Shown here piece after piece: positions 41,701-47,004 of a stretch of DNA of 64,000 bases. The DNA is from Hyperoodon ampullatus. Taxonomy: Eukaryota; Chordata; Mammalia; Artiodactyla; Ziphiidae. The position numbers and the translations under genes were made by a program. Position 1 is the first letter of the stretch; every line of letters begins with the position of its first letter. The stretch spans positions 166,658,223-166,722,222 of the forward strand of contig OX457058.1 of the NCBI GenBank assembly GCA_949752795.1, in the 5' to 3' direction. A model generated the notes under the pieces. The model was not told where the DNA came from and made no database searches. It was given only the letters and a program-made list of their open reading frames with translations.

Positions 41701-44700
41701 AGCCTGTGCTCCGCAACAGGAGAGGCCACAACAGTGAGAGGCCCACGTACCGCAAAAAAAAAAAAAAAAGTCTATAAACAATAAGTGCTGGAGATTTCTG
41801 CTACCAGAAAACTACTAGAGCTAATCAATGAATTTGGTAAAGTAGCAGGATACAAAATTAATGCACAGAAATCTCTGGCATTCCTATACACTAATGATGA
41901 AAAATCTGAAAGTGAAATCAAGAAAACACTCCCATTTACCATTGCAACAAAAAGCATAAAATATCTAGAAATAAATCTACCTAAGGAGAAAAAAGATCTG
42001 TATGCATAAAATTATAAGACACTGATGAAAGAAATTAAAGATGATAGAAATAGATGGAGAGATATACCATGTTCTTGGATTGGAAGAATCAACATTGTGA
42101 AAATGACTCTACTACCCAAAGCAATCTACAGATTCAATGAAATCCCTATCAACTACCACTGGCATTTTTCACAGAACTAGAACAAAAAATTTCACAATTT
42201 GTATGGAAACACAAAAGACCCCGAATAGCCAAAGCAATCTTGAGAACGAAAAATGGAGCTGGAGGAATCAGGCTCCCTGACTTCAGACTATACTACAAAG
42301 CTACAGTAATCAAGACAGTATGGTACTGGCACAAAAACAGAAAGATAGATCAATGGAACAGGATAGAAAGCCCAGAGATAAACCCACACACATATGGTCA
42401 ACTTATCTTTGATAAAGGAGGCAGGAATGTACAGTGGAGAAAGGACAGTCTCTTCAATAAGTGGTCCTGGGAAAACTGGATAGGGACATGTAAAAGTATG
42501 AGATTAGATCACTCCCTAACACCATACACAAAAATAAGTTCAAAATGGATTAAAGACCTAAATGTAAGGCCAGAAACTATCAAACTCTTAGAGGAAAACA
42601 TAGGCAGAACACTCTATGACATAAATCACAGCAAGATCCTTTTTGACCCACCTCCTAGAGAAATGGAAATAAAAACAAAAATAAACAAATGGGACCTAAT
42701 GAAACTTCAAAGCTTTTGCACAGCAAAGGAAACCATAAACAAGACCAAAAGACAACCCTCAGAATGGGAGAAAATATTTGCAGATGAAGCAACCGACAAG
42801 GGATTAATCTCCAAAATTTATAAGCAGCTCATGCAGCTCAATAACAAAAAAACAAACAACCCAATCCAAAAATGGGCAGAAGACCTAAATAGACATTTCT
42901 CCAAAGAAGACATACAGACTGCCAACAAACACATGAAAGAATGCTCAACATCATTAATCATTAGAGAAATGCAAATCAAAACTACAATGAGATATCATCT
43001 CACACCAGTCAGAATGGCCATCATCAAAAAATCTAGAAACAATAAATGCTGGAGAAGCTGTGGAGAAAAGGGAACACTCTTGCACTGCTGGTGGGAATGT
43101 GAATTGGTACAGCCACTATGGAGAACAGTATGGAGGTTCCTTAAAAAACTACAAATAGAACTACCATATGACCCAGCAATCCCACTACTGGGCATATTCC
43201 CTAAGAAAACCATAATTCAAAAAGAGTCATGTACCAAAATGTTCATTGCAGCTCTATTTACAATAGTCCGGAGATGGAAACAACCTAAGTGTCCATCATC
43301 GGATGAATGGATAAAGAAGATGTGGCACATATATACAATGGAATATTACTCAGCCATAAAACGAAATGAAATTAAGCTATTTGTAATGAGGTGGATAGAC
43401 CTAGAGTCTGTCATACAGAGTGAAGTAAGTCAGAAAGAGAAAGACAAATACCGTATGCTAACACATATATATGGAATTTAAGAAAAAAAAAATGTCACGA
43501 AGAACCTAGGGGTAAGACAGGAATAAAGACACAGACCTACTAGAGAATGGACTTGAGGATATGGGGAGGGGGAAGGGTAAGTTGTGACAAAGCGAGAGAG
43601 AGGCATGGACATATATACACTACCAAACGTAAAATAGATAGCTAGGGGGAAGCAGCCGCATAGCACAGGGAGATCAGCTCAGTGGTTTGTGACCACCTAG
43701 AGGGGTGGGATAGGGAGGGTGGGAGGGAGACACAAGAGGGAAGAGATATGGGAACATATGTATATGTATAACTGATTCATTTTGTTATAAAGCAGAAACT
43801 AACACACCATTGTAAAGCAATTATACTCCAATAAAGGTGTAAAAAATAAAAAATGAAAAATAAAAATATTTTTTTAAAGAGAAAAAAATTAAATTTTTTA
43901 GACTACATAAAAAAAAGTGCTGGAGAGGGTGTGGAGAAAAGGGAACCCTCCTACACCGCTGGTGGGAATGTAAATTGATACAGCCACTATGGAGAACAGT
44001 ATGGGGGTTCCTTAAAAAACTAAAAATAGAACTACCATATGACCCAGCAATTCCACTACTGGGCATATACCCTGAGAAAACCATATTTTGAAAAGATACA
44101 TGCACCCCAGTGTTCACTGCAGTGCTATTTACAATAACCAAGACATGGAAGCAACCTAAATATCCATCAGCAGATGAAAGGATAAAGAAGATGTGGTGCA
44201 TATATACAATGGAATATTACTCAGCCATAAGAAAGAGTGAAATAATGCCATTTGCAACAATATGGATGGACCTAGAGATTATCATAGTAGGTGAAGTCAG
44301 AGAAAGAGAAAGACAAACACCATATGCTATCACTTATATGTGGAATCTAAAAAATGATACAGATGAACTTATTTACAAACCAGAAACATACTCACAGACT
44401 TAGAAAACAAACTTATGGTTACCAAAGGGGAAAGGTGGGGGGTGAGGAATAAATTAGGAGGTTGGGATTAACATATATACATGACTATATATAAAATGGA
44501 TCATCAACAAGGACCTACTGTATAGCACAGGGAACTCTACTCAATACTCTGTAATAACCTATATGGGAAAAGAATCTGAAAAAGAATAGATATATGTATA
44601 ACTAAATCATCTCGTTGTACACGTGGAATTAACACATTTTAAATCACCTATACTGCAATATAAAATAAAAATTAAAAAAACAAAATGAAAATAAATTTAA

Positions 44701-46159
44701 AAAGAATAAAAGCTCTTTTACAATCATTACCCTGATGCTGGGTACCCAGAAGATGTCCAATAAATACTGGTTAAGATAAATGACAAGAGCAACACTCCCC
44801 TGTAAACCTGCCACTTCACCCTCCCAAAATAAAAGGATTAACCCTTGGCCTGTTATTCAAGTCAGTACCATCCCTCATCACCAGTTCCAACCATATTTCC
44901 CAAGGTGCCTCCTTACACCTCTACATTTCCAGACAAATTGAAATATTTGCAGTTTTTTGCAGAGGTCTCATGTTTTCCTTCCTGCGTGCCTTTGAAGGCC
45001 CTGGAATGCCCTTCCACTATCTGTTGTCCAAATCCTACCCTCTTGAAGACCCATCTCCAAAGTTAGCTCCTATATAATGCTTTCTTTGAACTTCCCCACA
45101 GAAGTCATTATTCCTCTGGTTCACCTGTGTCATCTATAACATCCCACCTTGTATGTACTGTTACTTTTTTGTTAAGTACCTACTATTGGTCTGTACATTC
45201 AGCTAATATTTATCGAACACCTACTATACTTTGGGCCTGTGCTAGGGGTTAACGATGCTGCAATGAATAGACAAACACTGTTTCTGACGACATGGATGTT
45301 ACGGTCTAGTAAAGGATGACCAAAATTACACTAATTATATAAGAAATTACTCACAGTTATGAGAAGTGTACCAAAAAAAGAAATGTAGGAATTACTACAG
45401 GATACGATAAAGGTATCAGACACAGCTGGACTCTGCCACATAAGGGCATGATTTAGGATTAATCACTTTAAATTACAACTCACTATGTGCCACAGTTTTT
45501 AACAATGCAGACCTGGGAACGCTTAAGGCTTAAATAAAATATGTAATGCCATTACCTGACCTACAGTCGACCCTCAATAAATAAATGTTAGTTCTTATTC
45601 CCAGCAGCTGTGCCCATCTGGAGAGAAACTGTGTTTGATTAGCCTTTGGATCCTAATTCTCTAGCTCTTGGTCTGCCAAAAGATATGAGCCCAATAAACA
45701 ATTCAGAAATAAGGAGAACAGAGAAGGAAAAAAAAGCTGTAATAAGAACACCCAGCATTTGCATCAGTAGTCTCCCCGAGATGTGGAGTACCACTGTTTC
45801 CATTTTACAGGTGAAGTAACTGAGGCTGGGGGGAGAAAACGGGGCTCAACAATATGATTACATGGAAGTCCCAGCTCCGAGGCCTCTCCTGGTCTGTCTT
45901 TCTCTTTCTGGACTCTACAACTCTAGCCCAGAAACCCGGACAAGTGCCGCTGCTCCTCCCACAAGGCTTTGCAGCACCGCGGAGAACTCTGGGATACAAA
46001 TGAATAAACAAATCCAAGGCAAGGGCGAGACCTGGGCCCGAGAAACTCCGCCCTAAGCCCGCCAAGTACCTTCTTCATCCCTTTTGTGTGCTTACCTTTC
46101 TTGGGGTTCCCGCTCTCGGGCGCCTCACTAACACCCGCAAAGGCGGGAAACAGCGCCAT
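1372..46159 (-). CDS. NRDE2: NRDE2, nuclear RNAi-defective 2 homologue; gene span of 12 coding exons, 3' end outside window
   Basis: The spliced reading frame runs through 12 exons, whose coding lengths are 64, 109, 234, 150, 451, 406, 134, 121, 176, 387, 929 and 139 nt, giving 1100 codons. Every junction has GT/AG ends and keeps frame. The protein matches mammalian NRDE2 as I know it: an N-terminal start MALFPAFAG, a Lys/His-rich low-complexity tract, an acidic [11 protein letters not shown] stretch and a long C-terminal half of HAT (half-a-TPR) helical repeats. Known role in mammals: a nuclear speckle protein that binds the RNA helicase MTR4 and keeps it from the nuclear exosome; it also supports splicing of some short GC-rich introns and genome stability. 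Human NRDE2 is about 1164 residues, so the last ~65 (final HAT helices and the acidic tail) are off the left edge. No in-frame stop or frameshift was seen, so the gene looks functional. Identification is very secure. Confidence 0.97.
1916..2320 (+). mobile_element. CHR SINE, old long form, with GGGA-expanded tail
   Basis: The head is followed by the long body (repeats of CCACAACTACTGA and AGAAAGCCCGC type), ending at GAAGACCCAATGCAG. The tail has become a purine tract (2180-2320) containing a GGGA microsatellite. The target-site duplication GAAATACTATTC is perfect at 1904-1915 and 2321-2332, so the purine tract lies inside the insertion. Confidence 0.92.
2204..2255 (+). repeat. (GGGA)n microsatellite
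   Basis: About thirteen GGGA units in the tail of the SINE above, followed by GGAA/GAAA-type purines. It grew from the SINE A tail, since it sits between body and right target duplication. Confidence 0.9.
2503..2750 (+). mobile_element. CHR SINE, young, 59-nt A tail
   Basis: Short-form CHR body from 2503 with an uninterrupted A run at 2695-2753. The right-hand A's overlap the target duplication AAAACATGACACTG (2489-2502 and up to 2763). The perfect duplication and pure tail point to a recent insertion. Confidence 0.93.
2770..3000 (-). mobile_element. MIR SINE
   Basis: Reverse-oriented MIR core: motifs resembling CCCATTTCACAGA, GAAC..GGAG, CAAGATCACACAGCTGCTAAG and CCAGAGCCTGTGCTCTTACCC, in order. 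Old and diverged. Confidence 0.8.
3298..4226 (-). CDS. NRDE2: NRDE2 exon 11 (codons 745-1053), main C-terminal HAT array
   Basis: This is the longest exon. The acceptor is CTTTAG|GTCGTT and the donor CAGAG|GTAATT. It encodes [20 protein letters not shown] at its start, then a run of HAT motifs ([34 protein letters not shown]) and ends at RLVETVQ plus two bases. The whole 929 nt is open in frame. GC content is clearly above that of the flanking introns. Confidence 0.97.
4227..5196 (-). other. NRDE2 intron 10
   Basis: Short intron holding one young CHR SINE in the gene's orientation (4510-4719). Nothing else recognised. Confidence 0.8.
4510..4719 (-). mobile_element. CHR SINE, young short form, reverse
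   Basis: Poly-T (tail) at the left and the tRNA-like head at the right. Target duplication CCAGGCACT at 4501-4509 and 4720-4728. It lies in the same orientation as NRDE2. Confidence 0.93.
5197..5583 (-). CDS. NRDE2: NRDE2 exon 10 (codons 616-744)
   Basis: The acceptor is GTTGCAG|GTGTTG and the donor GCAAAG|GTAACT; both ends are phase 0. It encodes [20 protein letters not shown], the [20 protein letters not shown] block, and helical repeats to [10 protein letters not shown]. Confidence 0.96.
5584..7858 (-). other. NRDE2 intron 9
   Basis: Holds a Tigger-type DNA element (6964-7183). The stretch at 5640-6380 is AT-rich and that at 6400-6960 and 7250-7858 is GC-richer; I recognise no other element. 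Confidence 0.7.
6964..7183. mobile_element. Tigger-like non-autonomous DNA transposon (MER44-like)
   Basis: About 220 bp with imperfect terminal inverted repeats: CAGTAGACCCTTGAACAGCA at the left, and TTGTTTAAGGTGTCAACTG at the right. The inner sequence alternates GGATTTTTTCACT and GGATTTTCAATTG type blocks, as in the Tigger/MER44 family. The exact family name is from memory. Confidence 0.75.
7859..8034 (-). CDS. NRDE2: NRDE2 exon 9 (codons 557-615), acidic segment
   Basis: The acceptor is GCCTAG|ATGATG and the donor AGGCAG|GTGAGC. It begins with an acidic run ([13 protein letters not shown]) and continues with [20 protein letters not shown], a Trp/Arg-rich stretch (HRHWRPWRP) and a Lys/Glu linker ending EDPERQ. 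The acidic run splits the HAT array into two halves. Confidence 0.95.
8305..8516 (+). mobile_element. hAT-Charlie MER5A-like element
   Basis: Shows CAGCACTGCCCAGCGGAACT at the left, the inner GCACTTGAAATGTAGCTGGT block, the AT run AATTTTAAATTTTATTT, and GTGGCTACTGTATTGTACAA at the right. This is the typical layout of MER5A. Confidence 0.8.
8745..10240 (+). mobile_element. Old L1 3' fragment interrupted by a second L1
   Basis: L1 ORF2-end/3' UTR sequence occupies 8745-9099 and resumes at 9800-10240 (ending AATAAATAACAAGC). Between them lies another L1 3' fragment. The sequence GTTACA next to the break occurs on both sides (9094-9099 and 9804-9809). Confidence 0.7.
9100..9799 (+). mobile_element. 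L1 3' fragment nested in older L1
   Basis: Begins GTGAGGATGTGAAGAAACTGG (ORF2 C-terminal coding, decayed), runs through a 3' end with TACAATAAAAAATGTTG and is flanked by AAAAGTTACA / AAGAGTTACA, a near-identical target duplication. Old: frames are broken. Confidence 0.65.
11612..11935 (+). mobile_element. hAT-Charlie MER5A-like element, diverged
   Basis: Starts GCACTGTCCAATTCAGTAGC, has CAAGCACCTGAAAGTGGCTG and an AT-rich centre, and closes with a terminal remnant TTGGTCAATGCTGTC. Longer than the other copy because of an AT-rich insertion. Confidence 0.7.
12441..12561 (-). CDS. NRDE2: NRDE2 exon 8 (codons 517-556 plus 1 nt)
   Basis: The acceptor is GAACAG|GTAGAA and the donor CCCAG|GTAAGG. 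It encodes [20 protein letters not shown], then [17 protein letters not shown]. It is one of the shorter exons but matches NRDE2 closely, and its length (121 nt) gives the phase needed by exon 9. GC content is higher than in the surrounding intron. Confidence 0.94.
13115..13225 (+). mobile_element. L2 3' end
   Basis: L2 tail motifs in order: GACTGTGAGCTCTAGAGGTC, CCCAGCACCTGGCACTGTGCC and GACTCAATAAGTGTTTGCTG. Confidence 0.75.
13438..13645 (+). mobile_element. Old tRNA-derived SINE (CHR/Bov-tA relative)
   Basis: Head GACTTCCCTGGTGGTTCAGT with an intact B box GGTTCGATCCC, then a body different from both CHR forms (CACAACTAAGGAGACCTGGT) and an AAAT-type tail. The flanks GGCCAGTA / GAGCCAGTA are a probable target duplication. 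It represents an older cetartiodactyl SINE layer. Confidence 0.8.
13882..14097 (+). mobile_element. CHR SINE, young short form
   Basis: The body differs little from the other young copies; the tail is AAAT-rich. Target duplication AAAAGGGATGGCA at 13869-13881 and 14098-14110. Confidence 0.93.
15545..15678 (-). CDS. NRDE2: NRDE2 exon 7 (codons 472-516)
   Basis: The acceptor is CTGCAG|CCCTC and the donor GGACAG|GTGCAA. It encodes [20 protein letters not shown] through [15 protein letters not shown], a HAT/TPR-like helix pair. An adjacent GA-rich tract (about 15485-15530) sits just inside intron 7. Confidence 0.96.
15679..17018 (-). other. NRDE2 intron 6
   Basis: Contains an MIR at 16310-16550. 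The remainder, about 15700-16300 and 16560-17000, shows no element I recognise. Confidence 0.75.
16310..16550 (-). mobile_element. MIR SINE
   Basis: Reverse MIR core: ACACCTGCTACATGCCAGAC, GAGAAACTAGAGCTCAAACA, GGTTAAGGAACCTATCCAAG and the final GACACTCTCCAGCTCCCGTG. Confidence 0.75.
17019..17424 (-). CDS. NRDE2: NRDE2 exon 6 (codons 337-471), HAT repeats
   Basis: The acceptor is TTGAG|GACGAG and the donor TTTG|GTAAGG. It encodes [20 protein letters not shown], followed by helical repeats with the HAT signature of spaced W and Y residues ([20 protein letters not shown]). It ends at PGTEEAMF. It enters in phase 0 and leaves in phase 1. Confidence 0.97.
17425..18193 (-). other. NRDE2 intron 5
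   Basis: Short intron. 17830-18140 has weak L2-like motifs (TTTATTACCCCAGATGGC, GGCAAGGGCTGAATTCTAG); no other element. Confidence 0.65.
18194..18644 (-). CDS. NRDE2: NRDE2 exon 5 (codons 186-336)
   Basis: The acceptor is TATAAG|ATACAAG and the donor TTTCAG|GTAAGT; the exon ends in phase 0. It encodes [20 protein letters not shown], the [20 protein letters not shown] block, a linker with [18 protein letters not shown], and the first HAT-like helix ([15 protein letters not shown]). The first part completes the expected MTR4-binding region; the last 40 residues open the HAT array. Confidence 0.96.
18910..19050 (-). mobile_element. MIR SINE fragment
   Basis: Short reverse MIR piece: CATTATGTCATCTGAACATC, GTGACAGGCAAGGCGGAAAT and GATGAGGACGCTGAGACCTC. 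Diverged. Confidence 0.55.
19288..20155 (+). mobile_element. Old L1 3' fragment
   Basis: Decayed ORF2 C-terminal coding (CAATTAAAAAATGGGCAAAA, GGTGGGAATGTAAACTGGTA, CCTATGACCTAGCAATTCTA, AATGGATGAACAAATGG) followed by an L1 3' UTR-like end. Many in-frame stops. Confidence 0.85.
20215..20430 (+). mobile_element. Old L1-type 3' end
   Basis: Ends TTTTTAAATTTTTTCACAATAAAATGC after a run typical of L1M 3' ends. Family not named with confidence. Confidence 0.5.
21474..21530 (+). repeat. GA-rich low-complexity tract
   Basis: AGAG and GAAA units of uneven length; a decayed simple repeat. Confidence 0.8.
21680..21845 (+). mobile_element. MIR SINE with internal (AAAC)n
   Basis: Forward MIR core: CTAGCTGGGTGACCATGACC, a short AAAC repeat (about 21747-21768), then GTGCCTCAGTTTCCTTGTCT and GGGATAATAACAGTACCTTA. 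The old CHR SINE lies just downstream. Confidence 0.8.
21868..22228 (+). mobile_element. CHR SINE, old long form
   Basis: Long body with the CCACAACTACTGAGC repeats, the CGCCGCAACTAGAGAAAGCC section and the AAATAAATAAATAG tail. Target duplication TATATATGTAAAGTCCT at 21851-21867 and 22229-22245, perfect over 17 bases. Confidence 0.93.
23150..23320 (-). mobile_element. MIR SINE
   Basis: Reverse core: CCCAATTTACAACTGAAGAA, GGAAGCTCAGAAAAGTTAAG, GACTTGCCTGGGATTATATT and CCAGAGTCTTCTGTTTCCC. Confidence 0.8.
23350..23520 (+). mobile_element. MIR SINE
   Basis: Forward core: CAACTCTCCTGCTTCCTGGT, TGTATGACCTTGAGAAGGTA and GGTAAAATCAGAGTGC. It stands head to head with the reverse MIR just before it. 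Confidence 0.75.
24603..24752 (-). CDS. NRDE2: NRDE2 exon 4 (codons 136-185), start of MTR4-interacting region
   Basis: The acceptor is CCACAG|CCAAG and the donor GCAAG|GTATCC. It encodes [20 protein letters not shown] and then [20 protein letters not shown] up to the GDVAR motif. In published work on mammalian NRDE2 the MTR4-interacting domain lies at about residues 160-270 (recalled from memory). The conserved FVWLEDVQ and [12 protein letters not shown] blocks here fall at its start. Confidence 0.95.
25640..25690 (+). mobile_element. L2 3' tail
   Basis: ACTCAATAAATATTTGTTGA followed by ATGATGCAT, the usual L2 terminus; the upstream part is too diverged to trace. Confidence 0.6.
27361..27390 (+). 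repeat. (GT)n microsatellite
   Basis: Fifteen GT-type units with one C interruption. Confidence 0.9.
27834..28067 (-). CDS. NRDE2: NRDE2 exon 3 (codons 58-135), Lys/His-rich
   Basis: The acceptor is AACAG|GAGTCC and the donor CCAAA|GTAGGT. It encodes [18 protein letters not shown], then a strongly basic run ([18 protein letters not shown]), then a Ser-rich, Asp/Glu-rich stretch. The basic block probably serves nuclear import or RNA contact (inference). Low complexity makes length variation likely between species. A rival donor 4 nt further on (GTAG|GTTT) would break the frame with exon 4, so the first donor was chosen. Confidence 0.94.
28068..29087 (-). other. NRDE2 intron 2
   Basis: About 1 kb of AT-rich intron with a short A-run at 28440-28451. 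No element recognised. Confidence 0.75.
29088..29196 (-). CDS. NRDE2: NRDE2 exon 2 (codons 22-57)
   Basis: The acceptor is GTGCAG|AATTAG and the donor CAG|GTAGTT. It encodes [20 protein letters not shown] and on to LLLT, a segment well conserved in NRDE2. It enters in phase 1 and leaves in phase 2. It is separated from exon 1 by a ~17 kb intron crowded with transposons. Confidence 0.95.
30055..30995 (-). mobile_element. L1 3' fragment, reverse, old
   Basis: Reads in reverse from a 3' UTR (ACATTTTTTAACAGTTGTAC, CAAGGTTCACCCATTTAAAG) into ORF2 C-terminal coding (TTGCTATGAACATCCAGGTA, GGGTCATATGGTAACTCATG). Many stops. Confidence 0.85.
31030..31125 (+). mobile_element. L2 3' end
   Basis: ATTCACTGCTGCATCCCTAG, CAGTGCCTGGCATACATCAG and TTTAATAAATATTTGTGG in order. 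Confidence 0.75.
31245..31395 (-). mobile_element. MIR SINE
   Basis: Reverse core: ACAACCCTCTATAGGAGGTA, AGAGGAGACTAAGGCTCAAA and GGGATCAAGTAATTTTTAAG. Confidence 0.75.
32640..32755 (+). mobile_element. L2 3' end
   Basis: ATGAGGGCAGGAGCCATGAC, CAACTCCTAGCACAGTGCCT and GTCAATAAATATTTGTTGAA. Confidence 0.8.
33099..33300 (+). mobile_element. CHR SINE, young short form
   Basis: Complete short body with 17 A's at the end (33290-33305). The flanks share only TTTATT, so the target duplication is short or eroded. Confidence 0.9.
33862..34222 (+). mobile_element. CHR SINE, old long form
   Basis: Long body, with a fully consensus B box GGTTCGATCCC. Target duplication AAAAACAAATTTTG at 33848-33861 and 34223-34236, perfect over 14 bases. 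Confidence 0.93.
34401..34428 (+). repeat. Orphan A28 tract
   Basis: About 28 A's not attached to any SINE or L1 body that I can see. The flanks TTTTCGC and GGCGAAAA are mirror complements across the tract. Confidence 0.8.
35690..35850 (+). mobile_element. MIR SINE
   Basis: Forward core: AGTGTTTAAGCACACACGTT, TGCCTGAGCTCAAATCCTGC and ACTTCATAGGGTTGTTATGA. Confidence 0.8.
35906..36100 (-). mobile_element. CHR SINE, young, in the A tail of an L1
   Basis: Reverse short-form body. The flanks TTATTTATTTTTTTAT and TTAATTTATTTTTTTAT form a target duplication made of L1-tail sequence with one change. Confidence 0.88.
36392..36608 (-). mobile_element. CHR SINE, young, inside L1 3' UTR
   Basis: Reverse short-form body with an interrupted T-rich tail. 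Flanks CTGTCTTCCTG and CTGTCTTTCTG are a near-perfect target duplication. Confidence 0.88.
38519..38724 (+). mobile_element. CHR SINE, young short form
   Basis: Complete body with an A tail that passes into AAAG units. Flanks AAGAAACAGAAG / AAGAAACCGAAG are a target duplication with one mismatch. Confidence 0.9.
38752..38990 (+). mobile_element. L1 3' UTR end
   Basis: GTATTGTATAGCACAGGTCA, CAATATCTTGTAATAACCTA and the terminal AACTATACTTTAATAAAA. The same 3' end occurs at 44505-44690. Confidence 0.8.
40572..40787 (+). mobile_element. CHR SINE, young short form
   Basis: Complete body with a 26-nt A run (40763-40788). Target duplication ACCTAAGAG at 40564-40572 and 40788-40796. It interrupts an older repeat that resumes at once on the other side. 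Confidence 0.92.
40800..40980 (+). repeat. Old interspersed repeat (one of three related copies)
   Basis: The core AATTTGAACATTAACTGACA then TAGATGATATTAAAGAATTA resembles 48820-48940 and 50690-50850. Probably an L1M-type 3' end, but I cannot name the family. Confidence 0.5.
41562..41764 (+). mobile_element. CHR SINE, young, inside L1
   Basis: Short-form body. Target duplication AAAAAGTCTATAAACA at 41546-41561 and 41765-41780, perfect over 16 bases. The host sequence is the older L1. Confidence 0.93.
41795..43481 (+). pseudogene. L1 ORF2 C-terminal remnant (frameshifted, with a 413-codon open stretch)
   Basis: L1 ORF2 encodes endonuclease, reverse transcriptase and a Cys-rich C-terminal domain. 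Only the end of the RT region and the C-terminal part are present. A TAA replaces the expected codon at 42007-42009, and one base is missing near 42150. From 42240 to 43481 the frame is open for 413 codons and includes the Cys-rich segment with [14 protein letters not shown]. Non-functional because the 5' part with the catalytic sites is absent, but the damage is light, so the copy is young. Confidence 0.9.
41795..43914 (+). mobile_element. Young 5'-truncated L1, nested in an older L1
   Basis: About 2.1 kb covering the end of ORF2, the 3' UTR (with TAGAGGGGTGGGATAGGGAG) and an A-rich tail ending near 43914. Target duplication AAGTGCTGGAGA is perfect at 41783-41794 and 43915-43926, which fixes both ends to the base. 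It lies antisense to NRDE2. Confidence 0.93.
44840..45200 (+). mobile_element. L2 fragment
   Basis: L2-like order: CCTCATCACCAGTTCCAACC, TTGAAGACCCATCTCCAAAG, TATATAATGCTTTCTTTGAA and GTTCACCTGTGTCATCTATA. Diverged. Confidence 0.6.
46096..46159 (-). CDS. NRDE2: NRDE2 exon 1 (codons 1-21 plus 1 nt)
   Basis: The start ATG is at 46159-46157. It has G at -3 and G at +4, a good Kozak context. The first residues are [21 protein letters not shown]. The donor is AAAG|GTAAG (GT at 46095-46094). The last G joins AA of exon 2 to make a Glu codon. Reading past the donor gives a short tail and a stop, so the splice is needed. The TSS was not located; it probably lies between the ATG and the ZNF143-like site at 46244. 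Confidence 0.96.
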
Positions 46160-46191
46160 GACCACAGGCCGCACCGCCTTTTCACTCCACA

Positions 46192-46202
46192 AAAATGGCG
46201 GC
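46192..46202 (+). promoter_or_regulatory. YY1-type element (AAAATGGCGGC)
   Basis: AAAATGGCGGC matches the YY1 consensus (AAnATGGCGGC), common just at or downstream of the TSS in TATA-less housekeeping promoters. It lies 33 bp upstream of the NRDE2 start codon, between the SBS and the ATG. Confidence 0.7.
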
Positions 46203-46243
46203 GGGAAGCCGAGGCCGGTAGTTAAGGCCCTTTGCGGTCGCTG

Positions 46244-46263
46244 TGCACTCTGGGAAGTGTAGT
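46244..46263 (-). promoter_or_regulatory. ZNF143/STAF (SBS) site
   Basis: On the minus strand the sequence is ACTACACTTCCCAGAGTGCA, a close match to the SBS consensus ACTACAATTCCCAGCATGC bound by ZNF143/ZNF76. It lies 85 bp upstream of the NRDE2 ATG, the usual place for this element near a TSS. Confidence 0.8.
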
Positions 46264-46501
46264 TTTCCCGTCGGTCCTTTGGCCTGGACCCCAACCGCGG
46301 GGGAGGGGCGGAATGAAAGGGGTGGAAGGGACCACTTTGAAGTAATTAGTACCGTCAGGCTTCTGTGAGAACCAGAAAATGCTGAGACTGCAGGTGCAAC
46401 TGTTCAGAGCACATAGTTCAAGGAAGTTGGGATTCTGATTACGCCCCTGAGTTCTCACCATGGCTTCCTAACTGAGTCAAATCAAACTCCCTAAGCTTCA
46501 G

Positions 46502-46713
46502 GGGTTTTTTTGTGGTATTTTTGCGGTACGCGGGCCTCTCACTGTTGTGGCCTCTCCCGTTGCGGAGCACAGGCTCCGGACGCGCAGGCTCAGCGGCCAT
46601 GGCTCACGGGCCCAGCCGCTCCGCGGCATGTGGGATCTTCCCGCACCGGGGCACGAACCCGTGTCCCCTGCATCGGCAGGCGGACTCTCAACCACTGCGC
46701 CACCAGGGAAGCC
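46502..46713 (-). mobile_element. CHR SINE, young, just upstream of the NRDE2 promoter
   Basis: Reverse short-form body; tail side TTTTTTTGTGGTATTTTT. Target duplication CTAAGCTTCAG at 46491-46501 and 46714-46724. It ends about 240 bp from the ZNF143-like site, in the same orientation as NRDE2. Confidence 0.93.
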
Positions 46714-47004
46714 CTAAGCTTCAGTTCTTATGAAATAAAAATTTGTATTTTAAGGCAAGATAAAAATTTAAACAAAAATTTTCTCTGCCCATTTGTACCT
46801 CCTCCCTCTCATCTAGTGTGCATTGTGTATATGCATTATGCATTAACCAGACCTCCCCAATGGCAGAAATACCTGCTCAACCATAAAGATCAATTTTTCT
46901 TTTTCCGGTGCCAGCTGGGTAATTCCTCAGAAGATAACATTCCTTTCTCAATCCTGTAAGGGGTCACCTATGACCCACCACTCACCCTGTATGTGTAGGC
47001 AGCT

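Larger units (their letters stand above)
41005..44695 (+). mobile_element. Older L1 3' portion, split by a SINE and a younger L1
   Basis: ORF2 C-terminal coding (decayed) occupies 41005-41546 and continues, after the SINE, to 41794. It resumes at 43927 with the next part of the same region (GGGTGTGGAGAAAAGGGAAC) and reaches its 3' end at about 44690. Both inserts bear clean target duplications. Confidence 0.88.
29197..46095 (-). other. NRDE2 intron 1 (~16.9 kb)
   Basis: The largest intron and the transposon-richest part of the gene. It holds three L1 assemblies, seven young and one old CHR SINE, L2 and MIR pieces. No second gene or alternative first exon is recognised. Stretches with nothing nameable: 29340-30050, 31750-32600, 34430-35080, 37540-38500, 39050-40430. 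Confidence 0.75.
46160..46265 (-). promoter_or_regulatory. NRDE2 proximal promoter / 5' UTR
   Basis: The ~105 bp upstream of the ATG are GC-rich, lack a TATA box and carry two well-known housekeeping-promoter elements (listed separately). The strand is that of NRDE2. The DNA leaves this character soon after 46320, so the promoter is compact. Whether it also fires to the right is not shown by the sequence. Confidence 0.7.
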
